The notes under the pieces are model-generated. The model had not been told where the DNA came from and did not search any database. It was given only the letters and a program-made list of their open reading frames with translations. A stretch of DNA of 8,243 nucleotides from Prevotellaceae bacterium. Lineage in GTDB: Bacteria > Bacteroidota > Bacteroidia > Bacteroidales > UBA932. How positions within the stretch are numbered: the first letter of the stretch is position 1; every line of letters starts with the position of its first letter. Shown one piece after another: positions 1 to 6,225 of the stretch. Both the position numbers and the translations under genes were made by a program. Location: positions 1 to 8,243 of the forward strand of contig JAITPP010000176.1 in the NCBI GenBank assembly GCA_031289385.1. The letters are read 5' to 3'.

Positions 1-20
1 CAAAATTACATCTTTTTTTA
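1..20. repeat. Left copy of an AT-rich direct repeat flanking the fic segment
   Basis: This 20-base segment is the same as 930-948 except for one inserted T: CAAAATTACA, then TC or C, then seven T and an A. Read on the minus strand it ends in TAATTTTG, which fits the Bacteroidota -7 promoter element TAnnTTTG. It could therefore be the promoter of an unseen gene to the left of the window. No matching TTG at -33 is evident. The identity is seen directly; the promoter role is inferred. Confidence 0.5.
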
Positions 21-116
21 CGGATATTCAATTCTTTTGTTTGTGTTTGCTGTCAAATAGTAAATCTCTACTTCAAGTTCAGGATTTTTTAATTTGTAAT
101 TTTTATCTGCCGCCAT
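18..116 (-). CDS. Short open frame of 32 codons, possible small gene or gene remnant
   Basis: On the minus strand an ATG at 116 opens a 32-codon frame ending in TAA at 18-20. The product starts MAADKNYKLKN and continues PELEVEIYYLTANTNKRIEYP, a composition that reads like real protein rather than random AT-rich translation. The same frame stays open for about 12 more codons upstream of the ATG without another ATG, so it could be the tail of a decayed longer gene. It lies 74 bp behind the fic stop codon, and no Shine-Dalgarno sequence precedes it. I do not recognise a family. There is only a vague likeness to the start of small EF-Tu-C-terminal-like proteins, too weak to name it. It could equally be non-coding. 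Confidence 0.25.
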   Translation of the reverse strand: MAADKNYKLKNPELEVEIYYLTANTNKRIEYP

Positions 117-171
117 TTGATATATTTTTACTTTCTCTTGTATTACTGTCCCCTAATATATTTGTCAATGT

Positions 172-198
172 ATAAATAAATCTTTGTTGTTTATTTAT
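172..198. repeat. AT-only inverted repeat overlapping the fic stop codon
   Basis: A perfect 9-bp inverted repeat, ATAAATAAA then TTTATTTAT, is separated by a 9-base loop and spans the last codons of fic. All pairs are A-T and there is no following T-run on the minus strand, so it would form a weak hairpin. It may contribute to transcript-end processing of fic, but calling it a terminator would overstate the evidence. AT-rich sequence makes chance occurrence plausible. Confidence 0.3.
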
Positions 199-925
199 GT
201 TTCTGTAATTCAGGATAAAAATATTTAACCAACTCTGTATAAGTGTCTTGCGCCGAAAGGCAGGTGTCAAGCAGATAATCTCTAATGATGGCAAACTCTT
301 TCAATCCACGATAATAAAACTGTTTGTGGCGTTCGTCAATAATGAACGGAACAATATTGTTTTTCAAACATTCGCGAAACATTAACAGTCGCCCCACTCT
401 TCCATTACCATCTTGAAACGGGTGTATTTTTTCAAAATGATAATGATATTCCACAATATCTTCAAAAGAAATTTCGGATAGCGAGTTGTACCAATTGTTG
501 AGTTGATTGATTGCCGCTTCTACATTTTGGGGTAATATGGTTTCAACGCCGCCGACTTCGTTGGGCAGTTTTTTCCAATCGCCAACATTAAACCACGACT
601 TTACGGCATCGGAAGTACTTGTTTTCAAAATACGGTGAAATGCTTTGACAAGGTCGTTTGAAAACGGAGTATCCACTGTATCAATCAGATAGTCGAAAGC
701 CACAAAATGATTGGAAGTTTCAATTATATCGTCAATCGGCACAGCCTCTTCGTCTTTGAAACCGATAGTGCGGGTTTCAAAAATGTAGCGGGTTTGTTCT
801 TCGGTAAGTTTGCTGCCCTCTATTCTGTTTGAATTGTAGGCAAGATTTATCTGCGTTTTATGATATAAACCGCCCTTTCGCTTTGCCTGCTTTTCTTCTG
901 TAAGATATGTCGTTAATTTATTCAT
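191..925 (-). CDS. fic: Stand-alone Fic-domain enzyme (putative AMP transferase) with N-terminal autoinhibitory motif
   Basis: This is a 244-residue Fic-fold protein. The active-site signature HPFQDGNGRVGR sits at residues 168-179, matching HxFx[D/E]GNGRxxR with the catalytic histidine H168. Family members transfer AMP, or less often other nucleotides, from NTPs to target hydroxyls. The segment NEVGG near 122-126, followed by ETILP, lies where the target-docking flap precedes the active-site helix. Near the N terminus, SNRIEG (32-37) fits the inhibitory motif [S/T]xxxE[G/N]. E36 would pair with the second motif arginine, R179, making this a class II self-inhibited Fic. There is no recognisable C-terminal winged helix or other added domain, so it is shorter than the common ~370-residue class II proteins. 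It lies 51 bp after metF on the same strand, with no adjacent antitoxin-like gene. The target is unknown. The family call is firm; AMPylation is inferred. Confidence 0.93.
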   Translation of the reverse strand: MNKLTTYLTEEKQAKRKGGLYHKTQINLAYNSNRIEGSKLTEEQTRYIFETRTIGFKDEEAVPIDDIIETSNHFVAFDYLIDTVDTPFSNDLVKAFHRILKTSTSDAVKSWFNVGDWKKLPNEVGGVETILPQNVEAAINQLNNWYNSLSEISFEDIVEYHYHFEKIHPFQDGNGRVGRLLMFRECLKNNIVPFIIDERHKQFYYRGLKEFAIIRDYLLDTCLSAQDTYTELVKYFYPELQKHK

Positions 926-929
926 TTTA

Positions 930-948
930 CAAAATTACACTTTTTTTA
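930..948. repeat. Right copy of the fic-flanking direct repeat, overlapping the fic start region
   Basis: This is the partner of 1-20, differing by one missing T. On the minus strand it reads as an A-tract, GTG and then TAATTTTG (930-937), ending 4 bases before the fic ATG at 925. TAATTTTG fits the TAnnTTTG -7 element. Used as a promoter it would start transcription at about the A of the ATG and yield a leaderless fic mRNA. No TTG lies 19-21 bases upstream, so the promoter reading is weak. Confidence 0.5.
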
Positions 949-976
949 ATATTTGCATATTTTTCTGTTTTCATAA

Positions 977-1930
977 TTAAAACACCGCCTTGCAAACTTT
1001 TGCAACATTGTCGGGAATGCCGAAAGTGTAAATGTGAATGGCGGGAACGTTGGCTTTTTTCAGTTCTGCGGCTTGCACGGTAAGCCATTCTGTGCCTGCG
1101 TTTTTTGCTTCGGCATTTGTTTTGCATTTTCTCAATTCTTTTTCAAGTTCGGCGGGCAGCGAGAGGCTGAATAATTTAGGCAAAATATCAACCTGATTTG
1201 TGGTTGCAATAGGTTTTACGCCCGGAATTATCGGCACGGTAATTCCAATTTCGCGGCAACGTTTTACAAAATCGAAATATTTTGAATTGTCAAAAAACAT
1301 CTGTGTTACAATATAATCTGCGCCTGCATCTACTTTTTCTTTTAAGTACAAAATGTCCTGTTCGGCGTTTTTTGCGTCCGCGTGTTTTTCGGGATAGCCT
1401 GCAACGCCACACGAAAAATGGGTTGGCGCAGCATTTTCAATTTCCGAATTTAAATATATTCCTTTGTTCATATTTTTTATTTGGCGCAATAAATCTACGG
1501 CATGAGCGTGTCCGCCGTTTTCGGCAATAAATGCAGGGTCGGATTTCATTTTATCGCCGCGCAAAACCAAAAGATTTTGCATTTCCAAATAATTGTAATC
1601 GATAAGTGCATCTTCGGTTTCGTCGCGGGTAAATCCTGCGCATATCACGTGGGGCACAACTTCGATATTGTATTTGAATTTTACGGCAGCCGCCACGCCA
1701 ACGCTTCCCGGACGTTTTTTTGTTGCATAGCGTTCAATTTCGCCGTTATCGTTTGTGCGGTAAGCCGTGTCGGCTCTGTGGCTTGTAACATTAATGTATG
1801 CGGGACAAAATTCAAGCAGCGGCTCGATAGTTTGTTGTATTTCGGCAAAACTTCCGCCTTTGAGCGGAGGCAGAATTTCAAATGTAAACAGCGTTTTTTT
1901 TGTGTTTTTTAAAATGTCGATTATTTTCAT
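977..1930 (-). CDS. metF: 5,10-methylenetetrahydrofolate reductase
   Basis: This FAD-dependent cytosolic enzyme reduces 5,10-methylene-THF to 5-methyl-THF, the methyl donor for methionine synthase. The 317-residue product covers the whole MTHFR TIM barrel. FEILPP at 17-22 holds the conserved glutamate E18 (E. coli E28 position). LRGD at 123-126 holds D126, the FAD/folate-contacting aspartate of E. coli LRGD. GVAGYPEKH (175-183), TQMFFD (209-214) and PIIPGVKPI (233-241) are further family blocks, and HIYTFG near 299-304 closes the barrel. The length is slightly above the ~296 residues of E. coli MetF, with no eukaryotic-type regulatory domain. The ATG at 1930 places the FEILPP block at the expected distance. 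It is a fresh start after the terminator at 2010-2036 and is followed 51 bp later by fic. No SAM riboswitch is visible in the short leader. Confidence 0.97.
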   Translation of the reverse strand: MKIIDILKNTKKTLFTFEILPPLKGGSFAEIQQTIEPLLEFCPAYINVTSHRADTAYRTNDNGEIERYATKKRPGSVGVAAAVKFKYNIEVVPHVICAGFTRDETEDALIDYNYLEMQNLLVLRGDKMKSDPAFIAENGGHAHAVDLLRQIKNMNKGIYLNSEIENAAPTHFSCGVAGYPEKHADAKNAEQDILYLKEKVDAGADYIVTQMFFDNSKYFDFVKRCREIGITVPIIPGVKPIATTNQVDILPKLFSLSLPAELEKELRKCKTNAEAKNAGTEWLTVQAAELKKANVPAIHIYTFGIPDNVAKVCKAVF

Positions 1931-1937
1931 TGTCGTA

Positions 1938-1956
1938 AAATTTGATTACAAATTTA
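1938..1956 (-). promoter_or_regulatory. Candidate metF promoter half-site within a small palindrome
   Basis: On the minus strand TAAATTTG (1949-1956) fits the Bacteroidota -7 element TAnnTTTG and would give a leader of roughly 14 bases before the metF ATG. The matching -33 TTG is absent at 19-21 bases. The element overlaps a perfect inverted repeat, AAATTTG-ATTA-CAAATTT (1938-1955), which could be an operator or an AT-rich coincidence. Confidence 0.3.
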
Positions 1957-2009
1957 TATGATTTTTTTTGATTATTGTCTGTTTCGTTTTATTAAACAAC
2001 GCAGAAATG

Positions 2010-2036
2010 AAAAGGGCTGTGTGTTGCAGCCCTTTT
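2010..2036 (-). terminator. Rho-independent-type terminator hairpin ending the ROK kinase unit
   Basis: A perfect 10-bp stem, AAAAGGGCTG paired with CAGCCCTTTT around a 7-base loop (2020-2026), lies 19 bp after the stop codon of the membrane-protein gene at 2055. On the minus strand the stem ends in four T within the arm itself; on the plus strand five T occur. It is the only strong G/C-containing hairpin seen between genes here. It separates the ROK unit from metF. Confidence 0.85.
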
Positions 2037-2054
2037 TGTCATCTGTGTTATTTT

Positions 2055-2540
2055 TTAACTGTTTTGTATTTTTTCTTGCCGTGCAAATTCTTCGAGCATG
2101 AGTTTGTAACGATACACATCTTTTCGTAAACCGCTAAATTTCAGAATTGTATCCGAATAATCCAATTCTATAAAATCTTCGTACATTCGTGTAAGTCGGT
2201 GAAATTTATTTTGCGGACGAAATATCATTACTTTATTTTCATCGCATACAAGCATATATTTGCGATAGCCGAACAGTTCTATTATTTTATTTTTATCGTC
2301 GTCGAGCGGTTTGTTCAGATATATTTTTACTGTTGCAAATCCTATGAACGGATATATAACGGCAAAAATGGCAACCAAACAAATCATTTCCAAAAATCGT
2401 CCATTGCCGAAAATGCGCCACAGGCTTGCCGTGTCTGACATAACAGGGCTGCTCATTAGGGAAATAAATATCAATATCACAAACAAAAGTAAAGTCAGAT
2501 ATATTGCAAATTTTATTACTCTTCTAAAATATCTTTTCAT
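2055..2540 (-). CDS. Small membrane protein with two N-terminal helices and a cytosolic C-terminal domain
   Basis: I do not recognise a named family in this 161-residue protein. A basic N terminus (MKRYFRRVIK) leads into a hydrophobic helix at about 10-31. A second helix follows at about 50-73, separated by a short loop. The positive-inside pattern suggests both termini lie in the cytoplasm. Residues from about 88 to 150 are polar and mixed, with alternating strand-like stretches (YRKYMLVCDENKVMIF, then FIELDYSDTILKFSGL) followed by a helix. This resembles the outline of a small beta-rich, PH-like domain, a structural guess only. It lies 9 bp downstream of the ROK kinase stop and is followed by a strong terminator, so it is almost certainly co-transcribed with the kinase. 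Its role is unknown. Confidence 0.8.
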   Translation of the reverse strand: MKRYFRRVIKFAIYLTLLLFVILIFISLMSSPVMSDTASLWRIFGNGRFLEMICLVAIFAVIYPFIGFATVKIYLNKPLDDDKNKIIELFGYRKYMLVCDENKVMIFRPQNKFHRLTRMYEDFIELDYSDTILKFSGLRKDVYRYKLMLEEFARQEKIQNS

Positions 2541-2549
2541 ATTTACAGT

Positions 2550-3524
2550 TTATAATCCTTTGTTTATCGAATTCCACGCAAGCGAAGCCGAGCCAAGTAT
2601 TGATACATCTTTGTTTTGCAATTCGGATGGTAGAATTTTTATTTTGTTTTTCCAAAATTTAAGTACATTTTTTTCAAACGATTCTATTGTCGGCTCAAAA
2701 ATTAATTTGCCTGCTTTTGCCAATCCTCCAAACAAAAATATTGCTTCGGGAACTGTTATTGTTACTGCGTTTGCAAGAGCCAATCCAAGAATTTCGCCTG
2801 TGGTTTTAAATGCTTGTATTGCAATTTTATCGCCGTTATGTGCGGCATCGGCAATTTGTTTTGCTTCAAATTCGTCGAGGCTTTTGTGGCGGAAAACGCT
2901 ATCGTCGTTATTTGCTGCTAAAAGTTCGGATACCGTTCGTTTTATTCCTGTTGCCGAAGCGTATGCTTCGAGGCATCCGCAACGTCCGCAACCGCATTGC
3001 CGTCCGTTTTTTTCGATAATAACGTGTCCGAGTTCACCGGCAAGCCCGTCGTGTCCGTAAATCATTTCGCCGTTAGCAACAAAACCGCTGCCAAGTCCCG
3101 TGCCAAGCGTTACAAAAATAAAATCGCGCATTTTTGCTGCTCCTCCGTACACCATTTCGCCGATAGCGGCAGCATTTGCATCGTTATCTAAGGCAATGCC
3201 GATGGTTGTTGGGAAAAATTTTTGCAGTTTTGCTACGATAGGCAGCGTTCCCGTCCACGGCAAATTCGGAGCAAACGCTATTTCTCCGGTATTATGATTG
3301 CCGTTGGGTGCGCCAATTCCTATTCCAATAATTTCAGCACTTTCGACATCGGTTTCAAGCTGAGCGATAACATCTTTCAGTGCATTAACATAATCGTCGA
3401 AATCGCTGTACAGCGGTGTAGAAATATTTGCTTCGGCATATATGTTTCCGATACGGTCAACCATACCGAACTTAGTGTTTGTGCCGCCAATATCTATTCC
3501 TACTACTAACTTTTTTGTATCCAT
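2550..3524 (-). CDS. ROK-family sugar kinase, probable glucokinase or related hexose/hexosamine kinase
   Basis: This 324-residue cytosolic kinase transfers phosphate from ATP to the 6-hydroxyl of a sugar. The N-terminal phosphate-binding loop is DIGGTNTK (11-18). LDNDANAAA (112-120) carries the catalytic base, most likely D115. LGTGLGSG (140-147) is the second nucleotide-binding glycine block. GELGH (163-167) contributes the sugar-binding glutamate E164 and the zinc ligand H167. The ROK signature CxCGxxGCxE is complete at 177-186, with C177, C179 and C184 as zinc ligands. There is no N-terminal winged helix, so it is an enzyme rather than an NagC/XylR-type repressor. Glucose is the default guess, but N-acetylmannosamine, N-acetylglucosamine, mannose or fructose cannot be excluded. 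It sits between two small membrane-protein genes, 36 bp after one and 9 bp before the other. Confidence 0.95.
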   Translation of the reverse strand: MDTKKLVVGIDIGGTNTKFGMVDRIGNIYAEANISTPLYSDFDDYVNALKDVIAQLETDVESAEIIGIGIGAPNGNHNTGEIAFAPNLPWTGTLPIVAKLQKFFPTTIGIALDNDANAAAIGEMVYGGAAKMRDFIFVTLGTGLGSGFVANGEMIYGHDGLAGELGHVIIEKNGRQCGCGRCGCLEAYASATGIKRTVSELLAANNDDSVFRHKSLDEFEAKQIADAAHNGDKIAIQAFKTTGEILGLALANAVTITVPEAIFLFGGLAKAGKLIFEPTIESFEKNVLKFWKNKIKILPSELQNKDVSILGSASLAWNSINKGL

Positions 3525-3560
3525 TTTACTTATAAGTTTTTGATGTTTGTAAATATTAAT

Positions 3561-3830
3561 TCAGACTCTGTTTTTGTCTGTTTCTTCTTGTTCTTTAATT
3601 AGTTTCTCTTGCTCTTTGATTAATTTTTCTCGCTCTTTTCTTGCTTTTCGGTTTTCCCAAAATTGCAATCCGAGAATTGCTAAAATCAATATAACTGCGC
3701 CAAACATGGCAACTCTAAGCATTAGTGTAGGCTGTTTGTCGGCGATATACATAAACCACCACACAATACACATTCCAAGAAATATTGATGCAATAATTAT
3801 CAGTAAAAGTCGTGTTATTCGTATAAACAT
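3561..3830 (-). CDS. Small two-helix membrane protein with tandem-heptad charged tail
   Basis: This 89-residue protein matches no named family I know. It has two hydrophobic helices, at about 7-30 and 37-57. The loop between them (DKQPT) is short, and the basic end RKARKER suggests a cytoplasmic C terminus. The tail, 58-89, is highly charged and probably helical. It contains the seven-residue unit EKLIKEQ twice in tandem (68-74 and 75-81). The two copies differ at four of 21 bases, all synonymous. The outline, two helices then a charged helix, resembles LapA-domain proteins only superficially. It is 36 bp ahead of the ROK kinase and 61 bp behind tyrS, and is likely the first gene of the kinase unit. 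The ATG at 3830 puts basic residues directly before the first helix. Confidence 0.75.
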   Translation of the reverse strand: MFIRITRLLLIIIASIFLGMCIVWWFMYIADKQPTLMLRVAMFGAVILILAILGLQFWENRKARKEREKLIKEQEKLIKEQEETDKNRV

Positions 3831-3857
3831 ATCTTTTTATTTTTTATTTTCAAACGT

Positions 3858-3865
3858 CAAATTTA
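3858..3865 (-). promoter_or_regulatory. Candidate -7 promoter element for the ROK kinase unit
   Basis: TAAATTTG on the minus strand fits TAnnTTTG and lies 27 bases before the small membrane-protein ATG, in the gap after tyrS. No TTG is present at the expected -33 distance, so it is only a half-match in AT-rich sequence. No hairpin terminator is visible in this gap, so read-through from tyrS is also possible. Confidence 0.25.
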
Positions 3866-3891
3866 ATAATATTTTTTGTAATAAAACGCTG

Positions 3892-5184
3892 TCAGTTTAT
3901 TTTTATTATATAATAATCTTTTTTTCCTTTTTGTACAAGAATATATTTTTGGTTCAGCAAATCGGCAGAAGTGATTGTTTTTTCGGCTGTTTCTGTTTTC
4001 TGTTTGTTTATGCTCAGCCCGCCTCCAACAATGAGTTTACGCAATTCGCCTTTCGATTGAAAAATGTTTGTAACGGTTGTCAGTAACTCAACGATATTTA
4101 CTTTTTCGTCGATTACGGTGCATGATATTTCATATTGAGGCACGCCTTCGAAAACTGTTAAAAATGTTTGTTCATCAAGTTTCGTCAAATTGTCGAAAGT
4201 TGATTTTCCAAATAAAATTTGCGATGCTTCAACAGCGGCATCATAATCTTTTTCGGAATGAACCATACATGTTATTTCTTTTGCCAAACGTTTTTGCAAC
4301 ACTCGCAAATGCGGCATTGCATCTTGTTCTTCTATAAGTTTTTCGATTTCGTTTTTATCAATGGAAGTAAAAATTTTGATATATCGTTTTGCATCATCAT
4401 CGCTCACATTGAGCCAAAACTGATAAAATTTGTATGGCGATGTATAACGCGCATCAAGCCAAATATTTCCGCTTTCGGTTTTGCCGAATTTTTCGCCGTC
4501 GGCTTTGGTTATCAGCGGGCAGGTAAGGGCAAAAGCGTCGTTGCCTGTTGTTCGGCGAATAAGTTCCGTTCCTGTTGTGATGTTTCCCCATTGATCGCTG
4601 CCGCCCATTTGCAGTTTGCAATTTTTGTGAGTATTCAAAAACAAAAAATCATACGCCTGCAAAAGTTGATATGTAAATTCGGTAAACGATAATCCATCGC
4701 GAGCCTCTCCGCTGAGGCGTTTTTTTACCGAATCTTTTGCCATCATGTAATTTACGGTGATATGTTTTCCTATATCCCGAACGAAATCAAGAAAAGAAAA
4801 ATTTTTCATCCAATCGTAATTGTTCACAATTTCGGCTGCATTTGCCGATTGGCTTTCAAAGTCAAGAAATTTTGAAAGTTGCTGTTTTATAGCATCTTGA
4901 TTGTGTTTCAAAGTTTCCTCGTCAAGCAAATTGCGTTCTGTTGATTTTCCCGAAGGGTCGCCAATCATGCCTGTTGCTCCGCCAATTAGCGCAATAGGTT
5001 TGTGTCCGCAACGCTGAAAATGACGCATCATCATCACTCCGCACAAATGTCCAATGTGCAAAGAATCAGCCGTCGGGTCGATTCCCAGATATGCGGTTGT
5101 CATTTCTTTGTTTAACTGTTCTTCGGCGCCGGGCATAATATCCTGAATCATTCCGCGCCATTTTAGTTCTTCTACAAAATTCAT
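3892..5184 (-). CDS. tyrS: Tyrosyl-tRNA synthetase
   Basis: This cytosolic class I aminoacyl-tRNA synthetase charges tRNA-Tyr using ATP and works as a dimer. The 430-residue product has the normal bacterial TyrRS-1 length. The HIGH motif is HIGH at 43-46, preceded by the AYLGIDPTADSL block. IGGATGMIGDPSGKSTER (67-84) is the conserved stretch after it. GGSDQWGN (194-201) lines the tyrosine/ATP pocket. KFGKT (232-236) is the KMSKS-equivalent loop in the form found in E. coli TyrRS. The final ~70 residues form an S4-type RNA-binding domain, with LRKLIVGGGLSIN at 381-393. It has its own promoter match at 5214-5245 and no T-box leader. xth ends 75 bp upstream on the same strand. Confidence 0.98.
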   Translation of the reverse strand: MNFVEELKWRGMIQDIMPGAEEQLNKEMTTAYLGIDPTADSLHIGHLCGVMMMRHFQRCGHKPIALIGGATGMIGDPSGKSTERNLLDEETLKHNQDAIKQQLSKFLDFESQSANAAEIVNNYDWMKNFSFLDFVRDIGKHITVNYMMAKDSVKKRLSGEARDGLSFTEFTYQLLQAYDFLFLNTHKNCKLQMGGSDQWGNITTGTELIRRTTGNDAFALTCPLITKADGEKFGKTESGNIWLDARYTSPYKFYQFWLNVSDDDAKRYIKIFTSIDKNEIEKLIEEQDAMPHLRVLQKRLAKEITCMVHSEKDYDAAVEASQILFGKSTFDNLTKLDEQTFLTVFEGVPQYEISCTVIDEKVNIVELLTTVTNIFQSKGELRKLIVGGGLSINKQKTETAEKTITSADLLNQKYILVQKGKKDYYIIKIN

Positions 5185-5213
5185 TTAATTATTATTCATA
5201 TAAATTTGGGTAG

Positions 5214-5245
5214 CAAAGGTATAAATAAAATGCGAAAAACCTCAA
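5214..5245 (-). promoter_or_regulatory. tyrS promoter, Bacteroidota TTG-N21-TAnnTTTG type
   Basis: On the minus strand TTG (5243-5245), a 21-base spacer and TACCTTTG (5214-5221) match both elements of the Bacteroidota primary-sigma promoter. Transcription would begin near 5209 and give a leader of about 25 bases before the tyrS ATG at 5184. The match is seen in sequence; activity is inferred. Confidence 0.6.
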
Positions 5246-5259
5246 TTTGCTTTTGTTTT

Positions 5260-6018
5260 TTACATCACCAACTTCACGGGACAATGGTCGGAATGAACAA
5301 CGGCGTCGAGAATATCGGCATCTGCAAGTTTATCTTTTAAACTTTCCGAAACCAAAAAATAATCGATGCGCCAGCCGATATTTCGCGGACGTGCGCCCGA
5401 ACGATAGCTCCACCAACTGTAACGCTCGCCATCATTGCAAAATTCGCGAAAAGTATCAACAAAACCAAGTTCAATAAACTCGTCGAACCATTGGCGTTCT
5501 TCGGGCAAAAATCCCGATACGTTTATGTGTTTTTCGGGATTATTTATATCAATCGGCTTGTGGCAAATGTTGAAATCGCCTGTGATTATTAAGTTAGGAC
5601 GTTCGTTGCGCAATTGTTTTATGTATTTCGTGAAGGCATATAGATACTCCATTTTAAATTCCTGACGAATATCGCCCATAGTTCCCGATGGAAAATAAGA
5701 GCAAATAAGCGTTTTATCGCCAAAATCGGCGCGAATTAATCGTCCTTCGGCATCAAATTTTTCAATACCAATTCCAAAACTCACATTATCGAAATTAATG
5801 CGGCTCACAATTCCCGTACCGCTGTATCCACGCCGCACAGCCGAATGCCAATAACAATTATATCCCAAATCTTCAAATAATTGCGAGCCCATTTGATCGG
5901 GTTGGGCTTTTGTTTCCTGAATACACAAAATATCAGGATTTTCGGTTTTCAGCCATCCTATTAAATCCTTGCCAAGAGCCGAACGAATACCATTTAAGTT
6001 ATAAGAAATTAAATTCAT
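5260..6018 (-). CDS. xth: Exodeoxyribonuclease III family AP endonuclease
   Basis: This enzyme cuts DNA 5' to abasic sites and has 3'-end trimming activity in base-excision repair. At 252 residues it is a complete exonuclease-endonuclease-phosphatase fold protein of the ExoIII/APE1 family. The start YNLNGIR (6-12) carries the conserved Asn. QETKA (34-38) holds the metal-binding glutamate E35. SYFPSG (107-112) includes the catalytic tyrosine Y108. GDFN (147-150) has D148 and N150. RIDY (217-220) has D219, and the C-terminal SDHCP (243-247) has the D244-H245 pair. All catalytic residues are present. It is divergently oriented from glmM across a 207-bp gap and is followed 75 bp later by tyrS, which has its own promoter. 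Confidence 0.96.
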   Translation of the reverse strand: MNLISYNLNGIRSALGKDLIGWLKTENPDILCIQETKAQPDQMGSQLFEDLGYNCYWHSAVRRGYSGTGIVSRINFDNVSFGIGIEKFDAEGRLIRADFGDKTLICSYFPSGTMGDIRQEFKMEYLYAFTKYIKQLRNERPNLIITGDFNICHKPIDINNPEKHINVSGFLPEERQWFDEFIELGFVDTFREFCNDGERYSWWSYRSGARPRNIGWRIDYFLVSESLKDKLADADILDAVVHSDHCPVKLVM

Positions 6019-6225
6019 TTTATACTATTTTTCTGCGAATTTACACAATTTTTTTAAATAGATTAATTTTATAGTGAGAAATAAGAAGTAAAAGCCAAGA
6101 AGTTGAACGATTTATTATTGTTGATTTGAAAAAATATGTGCTTTGCTAATACTAACTTGCTATAAAAATAAATTGCAAAATCAAACCATTATTATTAGTT
6201 TTGCCGACTAATTCAGTTAAAAATT
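6019..6225. other. Divergent intergenic region between xth and glmM
   Basis: This 207-bp, very AT-rich region must hold the start signals for both xth (minus) and glmM (plus). The glmM promoter is clear at 6173-6203. On the xth side only a 7-of-8 match to the -7 element is seen (TAAATTCG, 6036-6043), without a -33 partner. I find no tRNA, hairpin or coding frame in it. Confidence 0.6.
6173..6203 (+). promoter_or_regulatory. glmM promoter, Bacteroidota TTG-N20-TAnnTTTG type
   Basis: TTG (6173-6175), a 20-base spacer and TAGTTTTG (6196-6203) match the Bacteroidota primary-sigma consensus. Transcription would start near 6208, giving a leader of about 18 bases to the ATG at 6226. No Shine-Dalgarno sequence is present; the leader is A/T-rich, which is usual in this phylum. 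Confidence 0.65.

Noticed and set aside
122..172. TTGACA followed 17 bases later by TAATAC on the minus strand, resembling a sigma-70 promoter upstream of the short frame at 18-116
   Set aside because: TAATAC matches the -10 consensus at only three positions, and Bacteroidota do not normally use TTGACA/TATAAT promoters.
103..294. A 63-codon minus-strand frame overlapping the fic C terminus
   Set aside because: It is mostly a frame shadow of fic with no recognisable protein features. The fic frame carries the conserved residues.
1502..1912. A 136-codon plus-strand frame within metF
   Set aside because: It is antisense to conserved MTHFR coding sequence, with cysteine- and phenylalanine-rich translation typical of a shadow frame.
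1931..2009. Possible SAM or folate riboswitch upstream of metF
   Set aside because: The space between the terminator and the ATG is only 79 bp and AT-rich. No multi-stem structure or conserved riboswitch core was seen.
2311..3060. A 249-codon open frame on the plus strand opposite the ROK kinase and the downstream membrane protein
   Set aside because: It is antisense to two well-supported genes, has no family motifs or promoter, and its composition mirrors the complementary codons of the kinase.
3831..3891. A terminator after tyrS
   Set aside because: There is no inverted repeat with G/C content in the gap; T-runs alone are expected in such AT-rich sequence.
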